Positions 34,801 to 41,491 of a stretch of DNA of 64,000 bases are shown here, piece by piece. Each line of letters opens with the position of its first letter. Position 1 is the first letter of the stretch. Source of the stretch: a candidate division KSB1 bacterium (GTDB taxonomy: Bacteria; Zhuqueibacterota; Zhuqueibacteria; Zhuqueibacterales; Zhuqueibacteraceae); contig JAPDQB010000004.1 in NCBI GenBank assembly GCA_034506175.1, forward strand, positions 115,724 through 179,723, written 5' to 3'. The notes beneath the pieces are model-generated. The model ran no database searches, had not been told where the DNA came from, and saw only the letters and a list, made by a program, of their open reading frames with translations. The translations under genes and the position numbers were made by a program.

Positions 34801-36228
34801 GCTGATGAACACTATCGCGCCTGGGCTTTGGCGGATTTAGCCCCACGCTTGCCGGAGAATTTGTTGGCCGAGGCCTTGTCGCTAGCCCGCGCGATTGCGA
34901 AGGGTTGGTTTCGCGCCTCGGCTTTGGCGGCTTTAGCCCCACGTTTGCCGGAACCTGAGCAGGTGAAGGTTTTGGCCGAGGCCTTGTCGCTAGCCCGCGC
35001 GATTGATGATGAAGACGATCGCGCCCGGGCTTTGGCGGATTTAGCCCCACGCTTGCCGGAGAATTTGTTGGCCGAGGCCTTGTCGCTAGCCCGCGCGATT
35101 GCGAAGGGTTGGCCTCGCGCCAAGGCTTTGGCGGATTTAGCCCCACGCTTGCCGGAAGCTGAGCAGGTGAAGGTTTTGGCCGAGGCCTTGTCGCTAGCCC
35201 GCGCGATTGCGAAGGGTTGGCTTCGCGCCGAGGCTTTGGCGGCTTTAGCCCCTCGCTTGCCGGAACCTGAGCAGAAGAAGGTTTTGGCCGAGGCCTTGTC
35301 GCTAGCCCGCACGATTGATGATGAAGACGATCGCGCCCGGGCTTTGGCGGCTTTAGCCCCGCACTTGCCGGAGAGTTTGTTGGCCGAGGCCTTGTCGCTA
35401 GCCCGCACGATTGAGAAGGATTGGTCTCGCGCCCGGGCTTTGGCGGATTTAGCCCCACGTTTGCCGGAGAATTTGTTGGCCGAGGCCTTGTCGCTAGCCC
35501 GCACGATTGAGAAGGATTGGTCTCGCGCCTGGGCTTTGGCGGCTTTAGCCCCACGCTTGCCGGAACCTGAGCAGGCGAAGGTTTTGGCCGAGGCCTTGTC
35601 GCTAGCCCGCGCGATTGCGTATGAATACGATCGCGCCTCGGCTTTGGCGGCTTTAGCCCCACGTTTGCCGGAACCTGAGCAGGTGAAGGTTTTGGCCGAG
35701 GCCTTGTCGCTAGCCCGCGCGATTGCGAAGGGTTGGTTTCGCGCCTCGGCTTTGGCGGCTTTAGCCCCACGTTTGCCGGAGAATTTGTTGGCCGAGGCCT
35801 TGTCGCTAGCCCGCGCGATCGAGGATGAAAGAGCTCGCGCCTCGGCTTTGACGGCTTTAGCCCCACGTTTGCCGGAGAATCTTTTAGGTGAAATGCTTCA
35901 AACCGTGATAAAATTTCGCCATGATCATAAGATCACAGACGTGTTGTCCGACCTGGCCCAGCGCTGGTCAGCCGTGTGCCGTTCACCCCGTGGGATAACT
36001 TCTGTTGAAGACACTCATCTCGAAGGCGGGCGTTATCCCACGGGGTCAACCCCAAGACCAGAGTTGGAGGGACTCTCCATCACATTGCGCGCCTTTGCCC
36101 GCACCCAACGGCGGCAACTTCTCCACGCCATAAAGGCGCTGCTGCCGGTCATTGTGGAGCTGGGCGGCGCGCCCGCTTTGCGCGCAATCGCCCGCGCCAT
36201 TGTTGACACTGCCAAGTGGTGGCCGTGA
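31855..36228 (+). CDS. NLR-like STAND ATPase with 23 near-identical solenoid repeats
   Basis: A 1457-residue protein. Residues 7-23 carry the amyloid-like motif shared with the gene at 30944. A NACHT/AAA-type ATPase follows: Walker A APAGRGKS at 84-91 and Walker B VLVVLDGLDEA at about 174-184. A helical region to residue 569 leads into repeats at 570-1343: 23 units of 32 or 36 residues with consensus LAEALSLARAI-x6-RA.AL..LAPRLPE, each predicted to form two helices. The tail ends KWWP, as in related large repeat NLRs. The ATG at 31855 is chosen because it puts the motif at the extreme N-terminus; the frame is open upstream to a TTG at 31744 and no strong leader is visible. Proposed role: sensing a ligand through the repeats, then oligomerising and templating the effector. 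The founding ATPase features are seen; sensing and signalling are inferred. Confidence 0.85.
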   Translation: MPLINHLTAQKAVVAENIGQVIINLTRGLEALSTRYDGRVQNFLEYYLGTQAQPAPFGGRARDLAGLDAWLHDPAAPPYAALIAPAGRGKSALLAHWITRLESRPAKGEAAVHVVYFPISIRFNTNLETVVFASLAARLAHVFGEPVTSTPDPDQYRGVFGDYLRRKPPAGGRVLVVLDGLDEAAGWEAGADLFPTVPPSHLRVLVAARLLAMDRDETAWLHRLGWQAPNAARCLPLAGLDREEVRDVLRQMGDPLHLLATKIDLISRLHELSAGDPLLVRLYVEALLPQGAQAATLKPEDLTTLQPGLEAYFNRWFDEQQKLWDDNQPLRDKTVRGLLNLCATALGPLKKEDVLALAPDIFEDSLLLEQAAAAVNRFIIGDGLASGYVFSHPRLAEYFWGKLTAAEQQKWQERFLQYGRTTLTTLENKTLLPKNAPAYVAQYYSAHLAQARAPAADFYALVCESWLRAWEWLTGTPADFLNDVDRAWQQAEAEGPAALGQQIRAALCFASVVSLSANIPKDLLVACVKAKVISPALGLVIARQKPDPQERAACLAALAEFQPAEFDSIMAEALSLAREIANEHYRARALADLAPRLTENLLAEALSLARAIDDEEERARALAALAPRLPESLLAEAFSLARAIAKEYDRDRARALAALAPRLPEPEQAKVLAEALSLAREIANEHYRAQALTDLAPHLPENLLAEALSLARAIADDWSRAWALAALAPRLPEPEQKKVLAEALSLARAIEYEESRAEALAALAPRLPENLLAEALSLARAIADVRDRARALAALAPRLPEPEQVKVLAEALSLARAIADDWSRAEALAALAPHLPENLLAEALSLAREIKYDRTRARALAALAPRLPEPEQAKVLAEALSLARAIDDEDDRARALADLAPHLPESLLAEALSLARAIDDEDDRARALAALAPHLPESLLAEALSLAREIASEHYRARALAALAPHLPENLLAEALSLAREIADEHYRAWALADLAPRLPENLLAEALSLARAIAKGWFRASALAALAPRLPEPEQVKVLAEALSLARAIDDEDDRARALADLAPRLPENLLAEALSLARAIAKGWPRAKALADLAPRLPEAEQVKVLAEALSLARAIAKGWLRAEALAALAPRLPEPEQKKVLAEALSLARTIDDEDDRARALAALAPHLPESLLAEALSLARTIEKDWSRARALADLAPRLPENLLAEALSLARTIEKDWSRAWALAALAPRLPEPEQAKVLAEALSLARAIAYEYDRASALAALAPRLPEPEQVKVLAEALSLARAIAKGWFRASALAALAPRLPENLLAEALSLARAIEDERARASALTALAPRLPENLLGEMLQTVIKFRHDHKITDVLSDLAQRWSAVCRSPRGITSVEDTHLEGGRYPTGSTPRPELEGLSITLRAFARTQRRQLLHAIKALLPVIVELGGAPALRAIARAIVDTAKWWP
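31873..31923 (+). other. Amyloid-like signalling motif, STAND copy
   Basis: Encodes LTAQKAVVAENIGQVII at residues 7-23 of the STAND protein, the ungapped counterpart of the effector tail at 31247-31297. Confidence 0.55.
33562..35883 (+). repeat. In-frame tandem repeat array, 23 units of 96 or 108 bp
   Basis: Fourteen units of 32 codons, eight of 36 codons (extra PEQ-x-K segment) and one of 38 codons (a further DR duplication in unit 3) add up exactly to 2322 bp. DNA identity between units is very high over GCCGAGGCCTTGTCGCTAGC and the TTTAGCCCCAC segment. Differences concentrate in the six or seven codons after the I of SLARAI. The pattern points to recent expansion or gene conversion. A 386-codon antisense frame over the array is a by-product of its periodicity. 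Confidence 0.9.
35985..36046. repeat. 62-bp palindromic element inside the STAND coding region
   Basis: ACCCCGTGGGATAAC at 35985-35999 is a perfect inverted repeat of GTTATCCCACGGGGT at 36032-36046, separated by 32 bases. It sits in frame and adds about 20 residues (RGITSVEDTHLEGGRYPTGS) to the C-terminal domain, with no stop codon. Confidence 0.6.
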
Positions 36229-36744
36229 GGCAAAAATGAAAAAAGAAAAAGAGCCAAAAAAGAAGGGCGGGGAACGCAGCCGTGCTGTGGCGAAGCAGCT
36301 TGGCGTTTCTCATCCCACCCAATGAAGATGCCGTAGCGCAGGCTTCCAGCCTGCCTGCAGACAAAATGCCTGCGCGACATTTTCATCGTCACGAACAGGG
36401 CAGCGCACCGGCGCTGGCCGAAACCGCCCATCCCACCCAATGAAGATGCCGTAGCGCAGGCTTCCAGCCTGCCTTGCAGACAAAATGCCTGCACGACATT
36501 TTCATCGTCACGAACAGGGCAGCGCACCGGCGCTGGCCGAAACCGCCCGCGCCATTGTTGCGACCGGCAAATGGTGGCCGTGAGAAGTAGATAATGATGA
36601 AAATCGGAGGCAACGGTGAATCGTTGCACTCCGGTTTATTTTCAGAGCAAACCTCAACTTGACTTCTTGACGAAAGCTCATTATATTCTGCATTGCTTTT
36701 TTTGAATGACAAACTGGAATCATTTTTGCGAAGGAGAATCACAC
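36229..36744. repeat. Spacer with 118/119-bp tandem repeat and partial copy of the STAND 3' end
   Basis: Copy 1 (36311-36428) and copy 2 (36429-36547) each start CATCCCACCCAATGAAG and contain a GTAGCGCAG element (36333 and 36451). Directly after copy 2, 36545-36585 repeats the last 40 bases of the STAND gene (CGCCCGCGCCATTGTTG.. to GGTGGCCGTGAG) with a few changes. This suggests a past duplication that included the gene end. The remaining 150 bases before 36745 hold no recognised feature besides the leader of ygeY. Confidence 0.65.
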
Positions 36745-37941
36745 ATGATCGACGACATCAAAAAGCTCAGCCGGAAATACCAATCCGAATGCGCGCAATT
36801 TTTATGCGATCTTATCGCCACGCCGTCGATGAGCAGTCAGGAAGAAAACGTAATAAACGTCATCCGTAAAAAGATGGAGCAATTTCGGTACGACGAAGTG
36901 ACGGTCGATCCGATGGGCAATTTGCTCGGCCGCATCGGCAAGGGCAAAACCGTCATCGCGCTGGATGCGCATGTGGACACGGTTGGTGTGGGCAATGCCA
37001 GCTTGTGGAAAACCGATCCCTTCAAGGGCGTGATTAAAGACGGCGTGATCTACGGCCGCGGCGCTTCGGATATGAAAGGCGCGGTGGCGTCGATTGTGTT
37101 TGCCGGACGCCTCGTGAAAGAGCTGGGCTTGGCGGATGATTTTACGCTCTACGTCGTGTGCAGCGTGCAGGAAGAAGATTGCGACGGCCTGTGCTGGCAG
37201 TATATCGTGAAAGAAGACAAGCTGCGGCCGGATTGCGTCGTCATCACCGAGCCGACCAATCTCGGCCTCTATCGCGGCCATCGCGGCCGCATGGAAATGG
37301 AAGTGCGCACGCAAGGCCTCTCGTGCCACGGCTCGATGCCGGAGCGCGGTGTCAATGCCATCTACAAAATGGCGCCGATCATTGCGGACATCGAGAAGCT
37401 CAACGAGCGGCTCGCGCCCGATCCGTTTCTCGGCAAAGGCACGGTGACGATTTCGGAAATCCGCTCGACTTCGCCTTCGCTCTGCGCGGTGGCCGATAGC
37501 GCCGCGATTCATCTCGATCGGCGGTTGACGAAAGGGGAGACAATGGAATCCGCCGTGAAGGAAGTGCAGGACTTGCCGAGCGTGCAACGCGCCGGCGCGG
37601 AGGTGGTGGTGTTGGATTACGCCGTGCCGAGTTATCGCGGCCTCACCTATTCCACCAAAAAATATTATCCAACTTGGCTGTTGGAGGAGAATCACCCCGT
37701 GATGCAAGCGGGTGTTGAAACGTATCGCCAACTTTTCAATGAAGCCCCGCGTGTGGGCCGCTGGAATTTCAGCACCAATGGTGTTGCCATCATGGGCATG
37801 CACGGCATTCCGTGTATTGGCTTCGGTCCGGCCAACGAAATCCACGCGCACTCGCCGGAGGATCAATGCCCCATCGATCATCTCAGCAAGGCGATGAGCT
37901 TTTATGCGGCGTTTCCGAGGGTTTTTGTGGGAAAGAAGTGA
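36745..37941 (+). CDS. ygeY: YgeY-type M20 hydrolase
   Basis: A 398-residue M20 metallohydrolase of the YgeY family, found in selenium-linked purine-catabolism clusters. Metal-site motifs: ALDAHVDTVGVG (first His and Asp), GRGASDMKGAVAS (bridging Asp), CSVQEEDCDG (catalytic Glu pair), and HAHSPEDQCPIDH near the end (last His). The dimerisation insert begins MEMEVRTQGLSCHGSMP. GAAGGAGA precedes the ATG at 36745. It lies beside ygeW (39006) as in E. coli, but is separated from ygfK/xdhD by the STAND locus. It probably cleaves an amino-acid-like intermediate of purine breakdown. Confidence 0.85.
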   Translation: MIDDIKKLSRKYQSECAQFLCDLIATPSMSSQEENVINVIRKKMEQFRYDEVTVDPMGNLLGRIGKGKTVIALDAHVDTVGVGNASLWKTDPFKGVIKDGVIYGRGASDMKGAVASIVFAGRLVKELGLADDFTLYVVCSVQEEDCDGLCWQYIVKEDKLRPDCVVITEPTNLGLYRGHRGRMEMEVRTQGLSCHGSMPERGVNAIYKMAPIIADIEKLNERLAPDPFLGKGTVTISEIRSTSPSLCAVADSAAIHLDRRLTKGETMESAVKEVQDLPSVQRAGAEVVVLDYAVPSYRGLTYSTKKYYPTWLLEENHPVMQAGVETYRQLFNEAPRVGRWNFSTNGVAIMGMHGIPCIGFGPANEIHAHSPEDQCPIDHLSKAMSFYAAFPRVFVGKK

Positions 37942-37997
37942 TTGCTTTTTTCCTGTAGTTCGATTGCATTCAACCATGACAGAAAGGGAGAAGCTAT

Positions 37998-38084
37998 TTG
38001 GAATGGATAGTTGCGTTTGTTTTTGTCGCATTTATAACCGTACTCGTCTATGGCGGTTTGGACGCGATAAGAAAGTCAAAATAG
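37998..38084 (+). CDS. Possible single-TM micropeptide
   Basis: A 28-residue frame starting TTG with AAAGGGAG eight bases upstream. It encodes one hydrophobic helix (IVAFVFVAFITVLVYGGL) and ends DAIRKSK, a positive cytoplasmic tail. Start type and size make it uncertain. It could be a remnant of a larger membrane gene. Confidence 0.25.
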   Translation: MEWIVAFVFVAFITVLVYGGLDAIRKSK

Positions 38085-38241
38085 CCGAACCTTTGCGAGG
38101 GTCCCGTGAAAATTTGAGAACAGTTGTGCTCTCAGAGTCTCGATGTCTATGATTTTCTTAACGCCAATGGCTTTTCGGTTCAGGGCAAGTTGTTTTGAAT
38201 GAAGCAAGCAACTGTAATGCCTCAATCACAGGGGGAAAATC

Positions 38242-38283
38242 GTAGCGCAGTCTTCCAGACTGCAGACAAGATGTCTGCGCTAC
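38242..38283. repeat. GTAGCGCAG palindromic element
   Basis: GTAGCGCAG at 38242 pairs with CTGCGCTAC at 38275-38283; inner arms CAGACTGCAGACAAGATGTCTG add further pairing. A second, partly decayed copy follows at 38322-38373 (ending TTTGTGCTAC). Both lie in the 470-base gap after ygeY, which otherwise contains only the micropeptide candidate. Confidence 0.6.
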
Positions 38284-38321
38284 CCCCCGTCACTGAGGGA
38301 ATACAAGCAACTGTGTCGTGC

Positions 38322-38373
38322 GTAGCGCAGACTTCCAGTCTGCAAGCGATGGCAAGCTGAAAGTTTGTGCTAC
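38322..38373. repeat. GTAGCGCAG palindromic element, decayed copy
   Basis: Begins GTAGCGCAGACTTCCAGTC and ends GTGCTAC with a less perfect inner stem than its neighbour at 38242. It lies 42 bases before the nucleotidyltransferase start. Confidence 0.5.
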
Positions 38374-38415
38374 AAAATATTCGCGAATAATAGTTTTTTC
38401 CAGGGCAATGCTTAT

Positions 38416-38787
38416 ATGCAACCCGATGAGCAAAAACTTCAAGAGCTGGTTCAACGCATCGTTGCGGCGGTTCACCCGTTGCGGATTATCCTCTTCGGTT
38501 CCGCCGCCCGCGGTGACATGGGGCCGAACAGTGATCTCGATGTGCTTGTGGTTATGCCGGATGGTGTACATAGAAGGAAAACGGCACAATCAATCTACCG
38601 GCATTTGCGAGGATTTGGTTTCGCAAAAGACATCGTTGTGGCGACACAAAGTGATATTACAAAATATCGTTCAAATCCTTACATGATTATCAAACCTGCT
38701 CTGGACGAAGGGAGGGAACTATATCATGCCATCGAACGAGACAATACCGAGAACGTCTCAGGAATGGCTTGCACGCGCAAAGAGTAA
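38416..38787 (+). CDS. MNT-type minimal nucleotidyltransferase (antitoxin)
   Basis: A 123-residue minimal nucleotidyltransferase. The active-site signature is IILFGSAARGDMGPNSDLDVLVV (GSxxRG and DxD). Such proteins adenylylate and neutralise a partner HEPN RNase toxin. The partner frame starts at 38726 inside this gene but is broken, so this antitoxin appears orphaned. The C-terminal 20 residues (DNTENVSGMACTRKE) run beyond the usual end and overlap the HEPN start. Confidence 0.8.
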   Translation: MQPDEQKLQELVQRIVAAVHPLRIILFGSAARGDMGPNSDLDVLVVMPDGVHRRKTAQSIYRHLRGFGFAKDIVVATQSDITKYRSNPYMIIKPALDEGRELYHAIERDNTENVSGMACTRKE

Positions 38788-38880
38788 CCTTGCGATCGCC
38801 AAAGTAGAAAAGCCCGAGGCGGTAGTTTGATAAGACCTCTGTTTCAATGCACAGCACGCTGCTGAAAAGTCGTTGAAGGG
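38726..38880 (+). pseudogene. HEPN toxin remnant with tandem stop codons
   Basis: The frame reads TSQEWLARAKSNLAIAK, which is the start of a HEPN domain. It then meets TGA-TAA back to back (38827-38832) and resumes DLCFNAQHAAEKSLKG, the conserved second helix, before sequence similarity ends in an inverted repeat at 38895. The C-terminal RNase motif (Rx4-6H) is absent. This is a dead toxin next to an intact MNT antitoxin. Confidence 0.65.
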
Positions 38881-38894
38881 ATCAGTGGATTGAT

Positions 38895-38947
38895 GGATTA
38901 CTGGATCATTGGGTTACTCACGCATCGACCCATTGATCCAGTAATCC
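38895..38947. repeat. 20-bp inverted repeat hairpin
   Basis: GGATTACTGGATCATTGGGT at 38895-38914 pairs with its complement at 38928-38947 with one mismatch, across a 13-base loop. There is no T run, so a terminator role is doubtful. It marks the point where the HEPN remnant ends and lies upstream of ygeW. Confidence 0.6.
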
Positions 38948-39005
38948 AGCACTCCCCCACTCCTTCAGTTCAAAGAACAAGAGTACCAAACCTCAAGGAG
39001 CATTC

Positions 39006-39986
39006 ATGACCGACACCCTACGCGGACGTGACTACATCACTACACAGGCATGGAGCATCGACGAAATCGAATTGGCGCTGGAAACCGCCGCCGATTTGAA
39101 AGACAAATTCAAACGCGGCATTCCCCATCGCCTCCTGCCGGATAAAACGATTTTCTTGCTGTTCTTCGACAAATCGACGCGCACGCGCAATTCATTTGAA
39201 GCCGGCATCACCCAGCTCGGTGGCCACGCGCATTTCATCGATTCCAGCACCTCGCAGATTGCCCATGGCGAGAGCGCCAAAGATACCGGCATCATTCTGT
39301 CGAGTTACGGCCATGCTATTGCCATTCGCCACGATCTCATCCCCGGCGAAGGTAACGCCTACATGCGCGAGGTGGCCAAGTATGCCAGCAAGCCGGTGAT
39401 CAACATGCAATGCGATATCGACCATCCCTGCCAGACGCTCGCCGATCTGATGACCATACGTGAGATTTTCGGCAAAAATTTGCGCGGGCGAAAAATCGCC
39501 GTGGCCTGGACCTATGCGCCGAGCTATGCCAAGCCGATGTCCGTGCCACAGGGTTTGATCATGCTCATGACCCGCTTCGGCCTCGATGTGACGCTGGCGC
39601 ATCCGCCGGAATATAAATTGATGGAGAGCACGATGCAGATCGCGCGCGAGAATGCGAAACAAAGCGGCGTCAAATTCGAGGTGGTCGACAATCTCGAAGA
39701 AGCCTTTCGCGATGCCGACATCGTTTATCCCAAAAGCTGGGGGATTGAATCCTTATTCCATGAGCCACAAAAAGCGCTCGAAATTTCCAAACGCTACAAG
39801 TCGTGGATTTGCGACGAGAAGCTGATGTCGATCACGAAGAAAGATTCAATTTACATGCACTGCCTGCCGGCGGATCGCGGCAACGAAGTGACCGACGCGG
39901 TGATCGATGGGCCGCACTCGGTGGTGTATCAGGAAGCGGAGAATCGCCTGCACACGGCGAAGGCGATTATGGCGCTGACGATGTGA
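39006..39986 (+). CDS. ygeW: YgeW-type knotted carbamoyltransferase
   Basis: A 326-residue aspartate/ornithine-carbamoyltransferase homologue. The carbamoyl-phosphate site is FFDKSTRTRNSFE (STRTR), followed by HPCQTLADLMTI, and the C-terminal binding motif is MHCLPADRGNEV (HCLP). Length and the SWGIESLF region fit the YgeW family, which acts in purine-derived ureide catabolism rather than arginine synthesis. It follows ygeY in the E. coli set, with the MNT/HEPN remnant inserted between them here. AAGGAG lies about six bases before the ATG. Confidence 0.85.
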   Translation: MTDTLRGRDYITTQAWSIDEIELALETAADLKDKFKRGIPHRLLPDKTIFLLFFDKSTRTRNSFEAGITQLGGHAHFIDSSTSQIAHGESAKDTGIILSSYGHAIAIRHDLIPGEGNAYMREVAKYASKPVINMQCDIDHPCQTLADLMTIREIFGKNLRGRKIAVAWTYAPSYAKPMSVPQGLIMLMTRFGLDVTLAHPPEYKLMESTMQIARENAKQSGVKFEVVDNLEEAFRDADIVYPKSWGIESLFHEPQKALEISKRYKSWICDEKLMSITKKDSIYMHCLPADRGNEVTDAVIDGPHSVVYQEAENRLHTAKAIMALTM

Positions 39987-40013
39987 GAGGGAGATGGGGA
40001 GACTTGGAGAGTG

Positions 40014-40060
40014 GGTGAGTGGGTTTCAAATTCAGTTTCACCTTTTCTCCCACTCACCCC
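40014..40060 (+). terminator. Inverted repeat after ygeW
   Basis: GGGTGAGTGGG pairs with CCCACTCACCC across a loop of about 25 bases; weaker pairing extends outward (GGGGAGA with TCTTCTCC). No T run follows. It may slow transcription or protect mRNA between ygeW and the cysteine-synthase-like gene. Confidence 0.4.
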
Positions 40061-40103
40061 ATCTTCTTCTCCTTTGGAATTTAAGAACGGAGAGTGAAAC
40101 AAA

Positions 40104-41153
40104 ATGATCAAATGGAATAAAAATCGACGCATCGCAAAAAACATTTTCGAGACCATCGGCCAGACGCCGTTAGTCCAGTTCAATCGCATCCCGCAAAGCG
40201 AAGGCGTCACCGCCATGATTTTGGGAAAGCTCGAATGGTTCTCGCCGTCTGGCAGCTTGAAGGATCGCATTTATTTTGAAATGTTCGAGCAGGCCGAAGC
40301 ACGCGGCGAGTTGAAACCGGGCATGACGGTGCTGGAATGCTCGACCGGCAACGCCGGCATCGGCTGCTCGTTCGTGGCCGCGGTGAAAGGCTATCCGTGC
40401 ATCATCGTCATGCCCGAGGGCATGAGCGAAGAGCGCAAGAAGCTCGACCTCGCGTACGGCGCGCAGTTGATCCACACGCCCGGCGGCGAGAGCGATGTGG
40501 ATTTGGCGCTCAAAAAACTGGAAGAGATTCGCGCGCAGAATCCGGAAAAGTACTGGGTGCCGGCGCAGTTCGATAATGCCGACAACATCGCGGCGCATTA
40601 TAAAACCACCGGCCCGGAAATTTGGGAACAAACCGAGGGCCAAGTCGGCGCGTTCATTGTCACGCAGGGAACCGGCGGCACGTTGACCGGCGTCGGAAGG
40701 TATTTGCGCGAGAAAAATCCGCGGGTGAAACTCTACGCCGTCGAGCCGGCGGAGTGTCCCATTCTTGCGCATGGCAAATGGGGCGAACACAAAATCGAAG
40801 GTATCGGTGACGGCTTCATTCCAAAGGTTCTTGATGTGAGCCTGCTTGACGGCGTCATCACCACGACCTCGGACGAGGCGATTGCCATGACCAAACGCAT
40901 GAGCCGCGAGGAAGGGATTTTCTGTGGTATCTCTTCGGGATCGAATCTGGCGGCGTGTTTAAAATTTGCGAGGAAACATCCCGACGTGAAAATGATTGTG
41001 ACGATGATCAATGACACCGGCCAGCGCTATTTCTCCACGGAATTGTGCGGCACTCCCAAGCATGTCGAGATTCCCGAGCGTGAGCATGAGTTGGATGCGT
41101 ACACGAAAGCGCAGTTGCAGAAATATCAGTCGCGGTGGGAGGTGATTGAGTAA
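40104..41153 (+). CDS. PLP-dependent cysteine synthase-family enzyme
   Basis: A 349-residue fold-type II pyridoxal-phosphate enzyme. The cofactor Lys is in SGSLKDRIY, the substrate loop in STGNAGIG (like the CysK TSGNTG motif), the phosphate-binding loop in GTGGTLTGVG and the C-terminal Ser in CGISSGSN. Overall it is closest in pattern to cysteine synthase/cystathionine beta-synthase-like proteins. In E. coli the purine cluster carries a PLP lyase (ygeX) beside ygeW; this gene holds that position, so it may perform an analogous elimination. That functional link is inferred; cysteine synthesis remains possible. Confidence 0.8.
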   Translation: MIKWNKNRRIAKNIFETIGQTPLVQFNRIPQSEGVTAMILGKLEWFSPSGSLKDRIYFEMFEQAEARGELKPGMTVLECSTGNAGIGCSFVAAVKGYPCIIVMPEGMSEERKKLDLAYGAQLIHTPGGESDVDLALKKLEEIRAQNPEKYWVPAQFDNADNIAAHYKTTGPEIWEQTEGQVGAFIVTQGTGGTLTGVGRYLREKNPRVKLYAVEPAECPILAHGKWGEHKIEGIGDGFIPKVLDVSLLDGVITTTSDEAIAMTKRMSREEGIFCGISSGSNLAACLKFARKHPDVKMIVTMINDTGQRYFSTELCGTPKHVEIPEREHELDAYTKAQLQKYQSRWEVIE

Positions 41154-41221
41154 GTGATACGCTTGCAAATGATAGATACAGGATGTACATTTTACATTTA
41201 ATTTAGGCGGGAGGGAAACGC

Positions 41222-41490
41222 TTGGCAAAAATTAGTGATCTACGTCGGAAAATCGCCTTGGAGTTATATGAATTGACCTCACATGCAAAACTTGAAATGC
41301 AAGACGATGGTTTTAGCATTGAAGATGTCAAGCAAGGCATTTACTCCGGCCATATCGTTGAACGCCAGCGTGATCCGTTCACTTCGACCAAGGTGTCAGG
41401 GGTAAGGCCGCAGATGGACGCAAAATTCAGCTTGTTTGCCGATTAACTGAATTGGGTTACTTGCCAATCATCACTGTTTTTGAGGAATGA
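41222..41490 (+). pseudogene. DUF4258 toxin-like gene with a frameshift
   Basis: The first frame (TTG start at 41222) encodes YELTSHAKLEMQDDGFSIED, the start of a DUF4258 RelE-like protein, and runs to DPFTSTK. From about 41392 the family continues only in another frame: GKAADGRKIQLVCRL, then LGYLPIITVFEE, ending TGA at 41488. A single-base deletion near 41390 explains it. The downstream YgiT-type gene is its usual partner. Confidence 0.7.
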
Positions 41491-41491
41491 T

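Noticed and set aside
34706..35866. 386-codon minus-strand frame rich in RGLATRPRP repeats
   Set aside because: It is the complement of the periodic repeat array; repeats whose length is a multiple of three keep antisense frames open. No start signal or family supports it.
33562..35883. Repeat array as a CRISPR array
   Set aside because: Units are coding, in frame and contiguous, with no short spacers of unique sequence.
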